From contig CM036753.1 in assembly GCA_020796225.1 (NCBI GenBank), positions 78,513,441 to 78,577,440 on the forward strand: DNA of 64,000 nt, written 5' to 3'. The notes beneath the pieces are model-generated. The model ran no database searches. It saw nothing but the letters and a program-made list of their open reading frames with translations, and was not told the DNA's origin. The DNA comes from Arion vulgaris. Taxonomy: Eukaryota; Mollusca; Gastropoda; Stylommatophora; Arionidae. The translations under genes and the position numbers were made by a program. Below are positions 30,717 to 42,075 of this stretch, in pieces. Within the stretch, counting starts at the first letter, position 1. Every line of letters begins with the position of its first letter.

Positions 30717-32390
30717 AAGGGACTGTCAGCTCAGACAGAGCCAACTTATGGGCTTCGGACTCAAACATTTCCACAGGCTGAAATTGTCGGATGCTTCTGT
30801 TCTATATGCATTGGGGCCTATGAAATAAAGCACCGCGTATTTTTGTTCCCGGCACAAATAAAACATCACAAAGAGTGATTAGATTGCTTGACAAGAACAA
30901 ACGCAAACAAACACATTGATCAAAGAACAGTACAATACAATTAACAACTGTCCACGTATAAATGATTTGTCTGCAGTTTGTAATCAGAAATATAAATATA
31001 ATTTTAAGAAGTTAAGGCGGAATAATGCTGAAATAGTCATATACAGAAAATTGCTTCGGCGTTTAGTATCACCTCGTTAATACTCAATGATAATCTCTTA
31101 AGTTTGCACCTTAATTACAAACTTTCAGTTGTTAAGTTTCGTTACAATTTGTTGAGCTTTCGTCATACAATTCGGACGAACTGTGACATGTCCTTCGCAG
31201 TTTTCAAAACCAAGGGATATTTCCCATCTAACCTTATATTTGTAAAGATTAATGATACATAATAACTCATAAGATACTACGTGACTTACTCGTCCATTGT
31301 TGTTTTCCCTTGCCTCGAGGTCTTTGATAAGATAACATTGAGTAAACTTGGATAGCGTTGAGGACCTTTAGTTCAAGGTGACCACTCGACACGTACAAAG
31401 GAAAGTTGAACAATCAATCTAGATCAAGGCCGGACAAAAAGTCGATCGTGAACCCTGGTTGACCACCAAAAGAATGCAGGGTTATCAGAACTTAGTCTAA
31501 GAGCGACTGTGGTAGAGTTTATACCTAACATCAGATGACAGACGTTGCATAGAAAGAACGAATGAAACCGACAAAGACAGCTTTAAAAATTATAGGGTCA
31601 CATAGAAATAAGTCTTTGTCTAAGCAAGTAAGAAATAAGCTGTATTATGCAATATTATATAAAGCGAATAATAAACAATAAATTTAAAAAAAGGACCTTT
31701 CAAGAAATGCTTATAATAGTCTCTCGCCATTTTTCTGCAAAATATATCACAATTTGAATAGCCCTTTTCAAGGCCACTCCCAGACGACATCGTCAGCTGC
31801 TTGCAAGATCTACACGCCCTTTCATTTCACATTATATTGCATAAACTTAATTAGTTTTTTTCAATAGCTAATCCCAGACCATAAGGTCACATACATATAA
31901 AAAGTCAATGTGCTCTGAGATAACCAAAATGTCTCCTAATAAAGGACTAAGTGGTATAAGATATGCATGTTGTTTGCTTTTTATTCACACATCTCATACA
32001 TCCTTGTAATGATCCATGACGCTTTTGATGTTAAATTCTAGTCACCAGACCTAACTCTTATCAATTGCCAAGTCAGCATCATTAAAAAGATGGCACTGGA
32101 AAAACCTTAGTATATTAATATCTATTATGTAATATGTATTTTTATGGCATATGTGCACACCCCCTCCCGCCCCGCTTTATAAGCTACCAGGTCAGCTGGA
32201 TCACAAGCGAGCACATGTGTTCAGTAGTGTAAAATACATCCTAACGAGATAATTTATGTTTGAATCTGCATAGGCACTTGAATCTACGCGGACAAGGCAG
32301 CGACAGGGTCAGTGAGCTGGCATTGACCAAGACTCTTTCCTTCATCCTCGTGGAAACTGAAGCACTGAAGTCTCACAAAACGGTTATTTC
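30717..32390. other. Intergenic, no gene recognised
   Basis: About 1.7 kb. A short match to SINE C (cttagtctaagagcgactgt) occurs at 31491-31510. Otherwise nothing. Confidence 0.35.
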
Positions 32391-32890
32391 TTTGAACTAT
32401 TGCTGAATTATATCACTCTGCCATATTTGTTGACAGATTATGTGCATCGTCTCCATTAGAACTCTGCCTTCTTTGAACTACTGCTGAATTATTTAACTCT
32501 GTGATATTTGTTGACAGATTATGTGCATCGAATCACGCCCCAGTGGTTACCGGGGCCCAAATTTGGGGTGTAAGGAATAGAACAACTGTTACCTGTCACG
32601 AATGTCGTAAGAGGCGATTAAGGAGGTTTGGCTGAAATTGGATGCATGTGTCCTAAACGTGTAGAAGTCTATGCGTTTAGGGGCCTACCAAACCACTGTG
32701 CAACTTACACACGTTCTTGGCAAAGATCAAACATATCACAAAGAGTGATTAAAATTGGTCGTAAAGAACGAACGCAAAGAAGAAGAAGATGTGCATCGTC
32801 TCCATTAGAATTCTACCTTCTTTGAACTACTGCTGAATTATCTCATTCTGCTATATTTGTTGACATATTGTATGCAGTGACTGTATTAAA
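32391..32890. repeat. 81-bp tandem repeat, three units, interrupted by a SINE
   Basis: Units begin tttgaacta.tgctgaatta at 32391, 32472 and 32821 and include gttgacagattatgtgcatc. The first two starts are 81 bp apart. The third is displaced by 349 bp = 81 + 268, exactly one SINE (258) plus its 10-bp target duplication. Confidence 0.9.
32531..32788 (+). mobile_element. SINE A copy inside the 81-bp tandem array
   Basis: A 258-bp plus-oriented element. Head agtggttaccggggcccaaa, core gtcgtaagaggcgatta, body gtttaggggcctaccaaacc, tail aaagaagaagaag. Target duplication atgtgcatcg (32521-32530 and 32789-32798). Confidence 0.95.
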
Positions 32891-33159
32891 ACACTACTGC
32901 TTTATTTATAAACCTCAGCAGGAATTTTAGTCTGAGTTAGGAGCCCTTTCACTAGAAAGTTGATTAATTGTTTTTTGTGCTTCCTCTAGAGTTTGTGTTT
33001 CCTCTAGTGCTTCAGTTGTAAGTATTTGAGACATTTTGTTGATGGATTCATTGCTTATAGATGATGACTGCTGCATCGGAAAATATTTGTCAATGTAAGT
33101 GAGCAGTGTGTTCACATTTGCCCCGAAGAGAGGAGATAGTTAGGATGATGTTGAACCAT

Positions 33160-33416
33160 AAACCGCCTTGTGGTACCGGGGACCGCAAGGGAAGCAAAGA
33201 ATAGTACCACTTCGAACTACAATGCATGTCGTAAGAGGCGACTAATGTAGGTACTAGGGATGCAACCTAGTAAATAAAACCAGCGCAGAAATTGGATGTG
33301 CTGGCCTACTTGTAGGCGCATAACTGGCACAACGTACAATCGCTCTTAGGCTCAGATCACATACAAATCACACAGAGTGGTTGACAGGTGGTCGATATGG
33401 AGTGTTCGAAGAAGAA
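33160..33416 (+). mobile_element. SINE C copy
   Basis: Plus-oriented: head tggtaccggggaccgcaag, core gtcgtaagaggcgacta, body gctggcctacttgtaggcgc and tcgctcttaggctcagatc, GAAGAAGAA tail. Target duplication gaaccat (33153-33159 and 33417-33423). Confidence 0.9.
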
Positions 33417-33722
33417 GAACCATTAACAACAATAAATGCGTGGTAGATACGTTTCAAGTTATGGATGTCCGCATAAACCTAAATCACTTATTTTAAAACT
33501 TAGCCGTGATCTGGTGCAGTTTCATTTGAACATCTCTACGCATGTTGTTCAATGCGTCTTTCTTTGATTCAATGTAAAAATACAACAAGAAAAAACACCA
33601 ATCGAAGAAAAATGAACAGTTTACCTTTATTGAATATCGAAAACAGAAAACAACAATGCACAAATCGTACTATGCACTATTTATCATTAGACAACTATTC
33701 GGAACAAGTACGTAAGGGTCAT

Positions 33723-34053
33723 TTTTTTTTTTTTTTCGTCCGCTTTCAACTGAGACGAAGTTTCATCTCTGAAACTGATTTTTGCGTGAAAATCCGTTTT
33801 CCAATTTCTTACAATGGCAGCAGCGTGCACATTGTAAATTACTTTACACTGGCAGCCGTGTGCTCAATGTACTCGTAATTAGTATTCCCTCGCCATACAG
33901 GCAGATTTTCTCCGACTTCAGAGGTACTCACGTTATCGTCCTGAGTAAACCAGGGGACTCGAACAAATGCCGGACAGTAGGTTCGAACCCGAGCTATGAG
34001 GCGTCTCACAGCTAGCAGGCCGAGCTACTATCAACTACTCTAGGCAGTCCCCT
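33723..34053 (-). mobile_element. SINE D, tRNA-headed, poly(A), full length
   Basis: Head at 34053 with A box (gtagctcggcctgctag) and B box at 33990-33980 (gggttcgaacc). Body with ctgaagtcggagaaaatctg and ctgtatggcgaggg. Poly(A) tail at 33736-33723. Perfect 12-bp target duplication cgtaagggtcat (33711-33722 and 34054-34065). Confidence 0.95.
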
Positions 34054-34141
34054 CGTAAGGGTCATAAATGTATAAACTGCGAGCATAGGTGCACCAAACG
34101 ACATCTGGTTAGTAAATTTAGTGGCATTTCATATAGCTACC

Positions 34142-34297
34142 CAGTGGTGGCTCGTCATTAAGGGCCAGTGGGGATGAGCCCTACCAAAAATAATGTGTAA
34201 CATGTATAAATTTAAATATAACCTAACCCAATACCATGATTTTCCCCACAAAAATATGTCTGGCCCCACCAACAAAACTTAGCACGAGCCGCCACTG
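34142..34297. mobile_element. hAT-type MITE, 156 bp
   Basis: Ends cagtggtggctcgt on the left and, inverted, cagtggcggctcgt on the right (13 of 14). Exact 8-bp target duplication tagctacc (34134-34141 and 34298-34305). The 8-bp duplication and CAGTG termini are hAT traits. No coding capacity. Confidence 0.9.
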
Positions 34298-34305
34298 TAG
34301 CTACC

Positions 34306-35344
34306 CTTAAGTTTTCACACTCTTTTAGATTGCTGAAAATTTCAGCGGATAATCATTAACAGTAGCTCAGGCAACAATTCCGAGTATCCTCAAAACTCTG
34401 AAATGGAAATTAAGATAAAAAGTCAATTCTTTCATCATGTGATATTTTGGAAGATCTTTTTTTTCCTTCGAACCCCAGGAATTATGAATTTGCACTCTTT
34501 TTCCTATAGTTCAATTGAGGGATGAGGTGGGGAGATGGGGGAGAAGCACTCGGCTTTCTTTAAAACCCAGAAACCGCCAACAGCTCCAGGTGTGTAGTGC
34601 TATGATTAGTGATTAGTGATGCGGAGATTCCTACTCGGGTAGGGTTCATTGGTCATCATTGCAGTATTCTCCCATTTCCAGTGCGGTTGGAGCTCCAAAC
34701 ACATCACTTATTGATTACGGTGGGTATGTGATCATAGTCCAGAAAGCCACTTCCGCGGGTGCACCAGAACAACCACTCGTAGACCACTCATCAGTGCCAC
34801 CACGTGGAGGTGTGGCAGTTCTTGATCAGTGCCAGCCCACCGACCCTGGCGCGCGTTGTCCTTTTATGCTATTTGCGCCTGTGGCCCCATATTTTGAGAG
34901 ATAAAGAAGCAAATCAGAATCGGTAATAGAACTTATTCCCTTACTAGACTTGATTGGCTTTGAAATCTATGTGCTTAAAAAATGTTTATTTAGATGTCAT
35001 TTTAAAATCATGTTTAAAAAAATATATGCATTACTCGCAACGTGCAAACAATTGCTGGGAAAACAAATGGAAGAGGGGAAGAGAAAGCAAAATGAGAAAT
35101 ATAATGAACATCACGACAAGAAAGAGCTTTAATAATTGAGTTGATCTCCAATGCTAGGGACAGAGACTTGTAGAGATCAGTGATCGGCAACACCTGCAGA
35201 TACAGCGCATGATCATGGTGATAATGATGATGACTTGATTGTTGTTGTCGAGCCCCCAGGAAGTGTGAGTTTTCACCCTTTTTCCTATAGTGCGTAGGGG
35301 AGAGTACGCCGTCTGATATTATTCCTAGACATACCAATAACACG
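34306..35344. other. Intergenic with a short dispersed repeat pair
   Basis: The phrase ccccaggaa..tga..ttt.cac.ctttttcctatag occurs at about 34482 and 35249, so two fragments of one repeat family. The stretch 34600-34900 is GC-richer and open in one frame, but has no recognised family or splice sites. Confidence 0.4.
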
Positions 35345-35475
35345 TGTAACAGTCTATCTATTCTATCTATCTATCCATCCATCCATCCATCCTCCGTCCT
35401 ATCCATCCATCCATCCATCCATCCATCCATCTATCTATCTATCTATCTATCTATCCAATCTATCTATCGAATCTA
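35345..35475. repeat. Microsatellite (TCTA)n / (CCAT)n
   Basis: Alternating blocks of ctat/tcta and ccat tetranucleotides with a few breaks. Confidence 0.97.
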
Positions 35476-35924
35476 TCCTCTAATCCTGTTTTGCCTTTTA
35501 ACATCAGGTCGAAAAAGGATACCCTGGATCAGCCTCTCTTATGTACCTTGTCTTTCTTTCTCTTCTCCAATCCTGATTTGCTTGTAACCGTACCACTTTT
35601 ATTCGATGTTTCATCAACTAAGACTTCTTACTTTTAATAACAGTCATCACTTCGGTATTATTATTATTATTTATAACAATTTGGTGAAAAAATACAGAAA
35701 GCCGCTGCCAAGACCGTTCGCTATATGGACGCTAATTATTTTTACTTGAAGCACTTTGACCTGTGGTCACACCTGTTTGATAACCCGTTTTCAATTCGGT
35801 CAAATGTTCCGCTTCCACTGACCTTGTCAATAAAGTTATTAAGGTAACGACCGCTTACTGCAGTCCTGTCCAAAGTATTTTATATACTGGGGCACATCTG
35901 ACGTATGGCCCTGGTGGGACGGGC
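35476..35924. other. Intergenic; two short LINE-B-like 3' ends
   Basis: ctaatcctgttttgcct (35479) and ctccaatcctgatttgc (35566) resemble the inverted 3' end of family B. The rest is unrecognised. Confidence 0.35.
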
Positions 35925-36845
35925 GCCATGTGACGATTGCAATAATAATACTATAGGTATATACTATATATACTATAGGTATAGGTGTATAGCTATAATA
36001 TTATATATATAGTATTAAGAATAAAGTAACATTAAAAATATATTAATTTAACAAAATAATAACATGAAAACGTGATTCCGACTAAACGTTTAATTTTTTT
36101 TTTAAAACCCATACTTGCTTTATTTAGTGTGGGAATTTGACACAACATATTTCCTTCAAGTTGTAGACATTTTGATGCTCAGCAGAAATTCAGAATTTAC
36201 AATATATTCACTATTACAGATTTAATGAAAGATTTTGGTGAAGAAATGTCTCCCCACATTACTTTTTCAATAGATATGCAACCATTAAATATATATTTGC
36301 CTCTGTGCTGAATAAAACAATAGTAGTTCTCCCATTCAGAACTAAAAGTATAGTTCCATTGTCGTTTAGTCATGTTTTCAAATGACTGATGATAAGTATT
36401 AAATATTGCGGTGACAGTCACCAGAGAGGTGCATCAGCCCACGTCTGAGGCTGTCGTCATCCTCGTTTGCGATGGACAACTATCATTACTATTTTAACTA
36501 TAATATCAATTAGAAAATAAACATAAGATAACTCACTGTTCCTACTCTAAACCTAAACTTCTTGCTTCACTCCATAGAAGTTAAAATCACGTGGTGATCG
36601 GTTTTTCAAAGCAGAATCGGCGCAGATATGTTATTTGTTAGAATGGTTACAAACGAAAACAACATTACAAAGCAGAAAAAAACGAGAACATTTTGAGTGC
36701 TATGCAAAAGATTGAAATATATTGTTTTTCAGAAATACATATTGTTCATGAAATTCTGATTAACGTTACAGCCAGCGAAGTAAAATATGGCGTTAGGAAT
36801 GTATAACACGGGCGCCGAGGAGACGCCTTGGACAGCGCTGACTTA
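35925..36845 (+). mobile_element. Family J repeat, long copy with probable internal insertion
   Basis: Opens gggcgccatgtgacgattgc with aataataat, closes tgattaacgttacagccagc, gaagtaaaa, gtataacacgggcgccga and gacagcgctgac. Compared with the 300-bp copy at 44285 it has about 560 extra bp in the middle (about 36080-36640) with no identified coding region. Confidence 0.55.
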
Positions 36846-37264
36846 CTTTATACTGTGCATAGCATGTGTTTCCAACTATGTTGGAGAGAGTCGCAAATGT
36901 TGACGGAGGTTAAGAAAACTAAGGATCTGTTTTAGAGTTTAGAGACATTTTCAAGAAATGGATGATCAAAAATAAACGTAGTTACATTTCCATTTATTAT
37001 ATTACATTTGGTAGAACGAGGAATAATACGGAATACTTTCAAATAATGTAATTTATGTATGTACTTAGTGAACGAGTCAGAATGATGAAATCACATAAAC
37101 ATTATGTATTTTATTACTTTTCAATTTAGTTTTTATCAGTCATCCATATTTATTTTCATTTTTGTAATATATTTTTAAAAAGTTAATTGCATATCCTTTA
37201 CATGACTTTGCGAATCAACCCTAGCTTTTAACGCTGTTTGTGATTTTTCTAGGCATTATTACGT
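36846..37264. other. Intergenic, no feature
   Basis: AT-rich, nothing recognised. Confidence 0.3.
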
Positions 37265-37432
37265 TCAGTAGTTTGTCATTGCTTTCTGAACGGGTGGCGC
37301 CATAATCCTTTGAAAAAATCCACGCGAAATAATTTGCAACCAAACTGCCCGCAGCGTGATTCGAACTCAGAATGTCGGGGTTAATAGGCCGAGTCACTAA
37401 ATTAAGCCCCTAAGCCACATACGCCACCAATA
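37265..37432 (-). mobile_element. tRNA-derived SINE (family K)
   Basis: On the minus strand the head reads gtatgtggcttaggggctta (A-box-like) and agttcgaatca (B box, 37367-37357), followed by a body ending near the gcgccaccc at 37295. Too degenerate and lacking a cloverleaf 3' end to be a tRNA gene. Confidence 0.55.
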
Positions 37433-37639
37433 TATTTAAAACAGGTCTAAAACGAGACTCGTAACATCAACGCCCTAATCGCACCATACCTTTCAGCATA
37501 TGTGACAGTTTGTTTACTGTATTATACATCGTTATAACGCTAAAAACTAAAGCAAATCTCAGAACGATTTTTTGGCCAACACTATGTTACCAGTGTCAAA
37601 CATAGCCAATAACAGCAGCTAATGAGTGGAAATCATAAC

Positions 37640-37995
37640 GACAGAGATGAGGTGTCTTAGAAGAGCTGTAGGTGTGACAATAAGAGACAAAATTAGAAAT
37701 GTAGAAATCAAAAGAAGATTGGACGTGAAACCAGTCATGCAATTCATAAAAGAACAACAGGTTTGGACACTTGTCAAGAATGCCATGGTATCGCCTACCA
37801 CAGAGAGCCACACAGAAAAAGTATAATGAGTACAAAGCGAGAGGAAGACCACCCAAAAGATGGAGCAACGGCATCAAGAACAGCATTATGAAAATGAATA
37901 TCAGCTTACAAAGTGTCTTAAAACAAGCACACACAAGATCACTACGCCCCCCCCCAACACTTCTATAAAGAAGTAAATGGTGGAAGAGAAGAAGA
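37640..37995 (+). mobile_element. RTE-like LINE C-terminal fragment (family N)
   Basis: Frames: TEMRCLRRAVGVTIRDKIRN, VEIKRRLDVKPVMQFIKEQQ, then YKARGRPPKRWSNGIKNSI, LQSVLKQAHTRS, GRR and a GAAGAAGA tail at about 37988. Related in design to family B. Confidence 0.85.
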
Positions 37996-38009
37996 AGATT
38001 ATGCATCGT

Positions 38010-38092
38010 TCATATACCACTACTGTTATACCACTACTGTCATATACCACTTCTGTTATACCAATACTGTCATATACCACTTTCTGTTATTA
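38010..38092. repeat. Short tandem repeat of catataccacta-type units
   Basis: About four to five degenerate units of atataccactactgt(tat) directly after the LINE tail. Confidence 0.8.
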
Positions 38093-39199
38093 CTAAAGGA
38101 CCGATATGAAACTGATGGAAATTAGTAGTGCTAAATTTTGTAATTAAATGACATATATGTGTTCTTAATTTCTTTGAAGGTAGCTCTTATCAATAATAAA
38201 TTTAGTGTGAAGCGTTAGAATTGCAACTCAAAACTGTGGCCTCGCGCAGACAATTTTTGAACCACTGCATATATCTCTGAAACGAAAATGAAACCACACA
38301 TAACACTTCTTTCTTTCGTCAGTGATTCAAACGCTCACGTGGCTTATTTACCAGTTAATCTATCATTAATGAGTGATAATAGGGTAAATATGGAGAGAGA
38401 GTGAGAGAGAGAAAGAAAATGGAATACAATGTGAGAAATAGGTCTGATGTTTGCACCTCGTGATAATGTTCAAAACAACATTCTTCAAGCTGATCTGCAA
38501 GTTGAATATGCTCAAAACAATTAGTTAAATAAGTGAAGCGTTTGACTTAATTTCTCTCCACCCCACCCCTCCTCCTTCTATGGGACTCCCAATCGTATCT
38601 AAATTTGAACCTCAATATTCATCATTGTCATTGTTGTTACATTCACCCCAAATATACGACGATAAACAAACCATTAAAGAGAATTGTACAGCGAAGGGAA
38701 GGAAAGTGTTTGACAGTCATCAAGACAGAATCGATCATTTCTTAGGCCGAAAATGTCGGTTTCAGATGCGCTCGTCCTACATTAGCAGAGATCTAACGAG
38801 GGCGCAACGTTCTAACCGTTCTTGACAAAGACTGTTTACATATCACAATAAGAATGTTCAAAATGGTGGAGAAAAACAAACGAAACAACCAAACAAGAAA
38901 CATTCACGTTATTATTATTATTACTATTATTATTATATCAAAGATTGAATGTGAACGGTTAATATTGAAGAGTTTATTATAGATAAAGGGGATGAAAATT
39001 AATTGAAATCGAAGTAAAAAATACCACGAAAAGTGGATATGCCGACGAGAATGACATATTTCAGGCATACTAAAAACAAGAGGTAAAAGGGGATTGCGGG
39101 GAGGAGAGTAAAGTAAGAATATATAACAACAACAGAGATGGTAAATATGATATTTGAAAGAGAACAAACTGAACAAAGATATAACCAAAATTGACAAAT
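38093..39199. other. Intergenic, no gene recognised
   Basis: Includes a short GA-rich run (38394-38420) and an ATT run (38908-38936). No coding match. Confidence 0.35.
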
Positions 39200-39610
39200 G
39201 CTTTTAGTGCAACCGATCTTACTACCGGACGGAAGGCTGGAATATTGACACAACATCATAGTGCCTCAACCATTGCCTTTTACTTTTCCAGGTCTCTGGC
39301 CGTTTTCTTTGTGACTTCCCAGGATAATCCGACATCCTTAAGATCCTCAAGACTCCGTGTCTCTTTAGGGTGCCACTTTTCCGTTTCCCTTGCGGGTTCT
39401 AGCTAAATAATTGTCTTGTGGCATTCCACTGTGTCTTCCACAAGGTATGCACGGCCTACCGCCATTTTCTTCTCCCTACCTAGTACTTGTGCATTTATAG
39501 GCTCCTGTCGTGTTTTTTTCTCACAGCTCTGTGTTTGTTACTCCGAAGTGCCATTATAGTCTGAGAATCCTCTGAAGTCATGCGCTATACATGTCTTAAT
39601 CCTATTTGTA
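39200..39610 (-). mobile_element. RTE-like LINE C-terminal fragment (WNPQGK family)
   Basis: The minus strand reads LQRILRL, TNTELCEKN, ARTRKGNGKVAP, SLEDLKDVGLSWEVTKKTAR and KAMVEAL. Same family as 18350 and 50640. Confidence 0.7.
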
Positions 39611-39887
39611 TTTAACGTGGTGGCACCCCAAGTTTCCGAGAAACACAAGACAGTTTTCACATTTCAGCTGAATAACCTTATCTTTATTTTAGGGGATATG
39701 GCAATTGATTTCCATACTGACATATTAACATATATCACACCACTGATTCAAGTACAAACAGCATATTTACTTACATTTTTTTTGTCTAGGATAAAATGAA
39801 TGAGTTATCAGAACGAACAATATGTGTTGTCTGCTTTTTTCGACTAGGCGATTATAGCTATCATTATGAGGTCGCACATTCCTATAG

Positions 39888-39888
<1 letters not shown>

Positions 39889-39925
<37 letters not shown>
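39889..39925. repeat. TA microsatellite
   Basis: About 18 TA units left of the LINE at 40026. Confidence 0.95.
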
Positions 39926-39930
<5 letters not shown>

Positions 39931-40025
39931 ATTTTTATAGAATATCTATACCTCATGGACAGATTTGCTGCAGCATCAAATGAATTCGCTTGACCATCAG
40001 CCTGAAGAAAACAAATATAATTTTC

Positions 40026-40890
40026 CCAGGATATTAGCAGAGCCCCATCTATCAACATTGGTAGTCATACGCTTGAAGTAGTCAACACCTTTACATACCT
40101 TGGCTCTGTCATCAGCAGCAACCTCTCCCTCGATGATGAAATTACTGGTCGCATTGGGAAGGCCTCCACTGCTATGTTTAAATTAGCAAAGCGTGTATGG
40201 GAAAACAGGGCACTCACAAGAAACACCAAGACACAAGTATATAAAGCTTGTGTTCTCAGCACTCTGCTGTATGGTAGTGAGACATGGACCACATATGCTA
40301 GACAAGAACATCGCCTCAACACCTTCCACATGCGCTGTCTCAGGCGAATATACAACATCCGACGGCAAGATCACATCTCCAATATAGAAGTCCTGAACAG
40401 TGCTGGCATTCCAAGCATGCACACTTTACTGAGTCAGCGACGTCTCAGATGGCTGGGATACCTGTGCCGTATGAGCGATGATAGAATCCCAAAGAACATT
40501 CTATATGGTCAACTCGCATCTGGTGCTAGACAGCATGGGCGCCCATTATTACGCTTCATTGACACCTGCAAGCGTGATCTAACTTCATGCGGCATAGACA
40601 AAAAACACTGGGAGCGGCTGGCCAAAGACAGGCAATCATGGCGAGCGGCAGTGAGGAGCGGCTCAAAAAGAAAAGAAGAAAAACAACATCACATGTGAAG
40701 GCAAAAGAGAGCACAGAGAGCAGAGAGAACATCCCATGCATCGGCTCTAGTCTCAAGTTTTACCTGCAGCAACTGTGGCAAGGATTGCCACTCCAGAATA
40801 GGCCATTACAGCCACATGAAACGTTGTGATTCAGCACAGAACATACTACGTGACGCAAGACCTATTGTCTCCTGAGACAAAGAGGCCAAT
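40026..40890 (+). mobile_element. 5'-truncated LINE with C-terminal C2H2-type finger
   Basis: Frames: VVNTFTYLGSVISSNLSLDD, MFKLAKRVWENRALT, YKACVLSTLLYGSETWTTYA, LRWLGYLCRMSDDRIPKNIL, ARQHGRPLLRFIDTCKRDL and RLAKDRQSWRAAVRSG. After a frame shift near 40690 the terminal finger is FTCSNCGKDCHSRIGHYSHM. The 3' end is a short GAT run merging into a TA array. It is the least decayed LINE tail in the window (174-codon open frame from 40174). Confidence 0.92.
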
Positions 40891-40895
40891 GATGA

Positions 40896-40898
<3 letters not shown>

Positions 40899-40965
<67 letters not shown>
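40899..40965. repeat. TA microsatellite at the LINE 3' end
   Basis: Follows gatgatgata directly, suggesting expansion from the LINE tail or insertion into an existing TA tract. Confidence 0.95.
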
Positions 40966-40968
<3 letters not shown>

Positions 40969-41132
40969 TTTCCAATCAAGTGTAACATAACTTACAATGA
41001 ATACTTTTCACCTAAGTTCCCTTTTTGAAGCATAGATCCTGGTGTGGTGTACTCCATTCCCTATCCTGTCAAAAGTACGTCTTTGTGTGTGTGGGTTTTT
41101 TTTTGTAGACCTTAAGGACCCAGTAATTAAGA

Positions 41133-41668
41133 TATCAGGAAAAAAGTGGGTACAACATCAGTACTGAACTTCATCAGAAGACAATAAATTAAATGGTTCG
41201 GTCACACAAGCAGATATACAACGGACAGTGCACCTCCAAGAGCAATGTTGCTCCGATATAATGGATACAAAGCAAAAGGCTGTTCACGCAAAAGGTGTAT
41301 CTCGGAGATAACAGAGCCGACGAAAGACACTATTTCGCCCGAGTGGTTACCGAGGCCTAAATTTGGGGTGTAAAAATAGAACCACTGTTACCTGCCATGC
41401 ATGTCGTAAGAGGCGGCCAAAGAGGTTTGGCTGAAATCGGATGCACATGTCCTAAACATGTAGAAGTTTATGTAGAGGCCTACCAAACCAATATAACGTT
41501 CTTGGCAAAGATCAAACATATTACAAAGAGTGATTAAAATTGATCGTAAAGAACGAACGCAAAGAAGAAGACACTATTTATGAAACGCACACAAGGGCTC
41601 GTTCTAGAAATCTCGTATTATCCTGACGCTCTGAGGCAAAACACGATTGGAGAAAAGAAAGAAGGACC
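41133..41668 (+). mobile_element. LINE 3' fragment, family B, split by SINE A
   Basis: 5' part 41133-41335 (VLNFIRRQ-IKWFGHTSRYT, APPRAMLLRYNGYKAKGCSR, KRCISEITEPTKDTI) and 3' part 41569-41668 (RTHKGSF-KSRIILTL, aggcaaaacacgattgga). Confidence 0.82.
41336..41568 (+). mobile_element. SINE A copy nested in LINE family B
   Basis: Plus-oriented, 233 bp, with a small deletion in the body. Exact target duplication agacactattt (41325-41335 and 41569-41579). Confidence 0.95.
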
Positions 41669-42075
41669 CAGTTCATTACTCATTTGGTTTGCTCACCTCT
41701 CCCCACCCATGCAGTTTGTTTCTTTTAAAGGCTATTGCGTTTTGTAAAAGACATTTGTTTTATTTGTTCTCAAATTTACAAACTCTAGTTTCACGATTGT
41801 TTCTTTTCGTTTTCATTACCATTTGTCGTTTTGAATTTTCACATTAATGACATTAACAAAGAAATTAGTCATCTCCATACCTTTGATATTGCTTATTGGT
41901 TGATTAGATACGATATTTACATATACTTTCATTTGTATCTATATCTTCACTTATCCACTGCGATTGATGTTTAACACATCATGCCTCTAGCATGGTGATG
42001 TATTTTGCAAAACTGTTCTTGGTTAATCTCTGCCCCCTGCCTCATAAATTATATTGTTGTCTTATGTATCCAGAC

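Noticed and set aside
33960..34053. A possible tRNA gene with a good B box
   Set aside because: It is the head of SINE D: two copies, poly(A) end, target duplications, and no foldable acceptor stem. The same applies to 37330-37432 and 52620-52700.
34659..34904. 81-codon frame in a GC-richer stretch
   Set aside because: No recognised motif and no splice or promoter context; possibly old repeat sequence.
38580..38825. 81-codon frame on the plus strand
   Set aside because: No family match, isolated in non-coding sequence.
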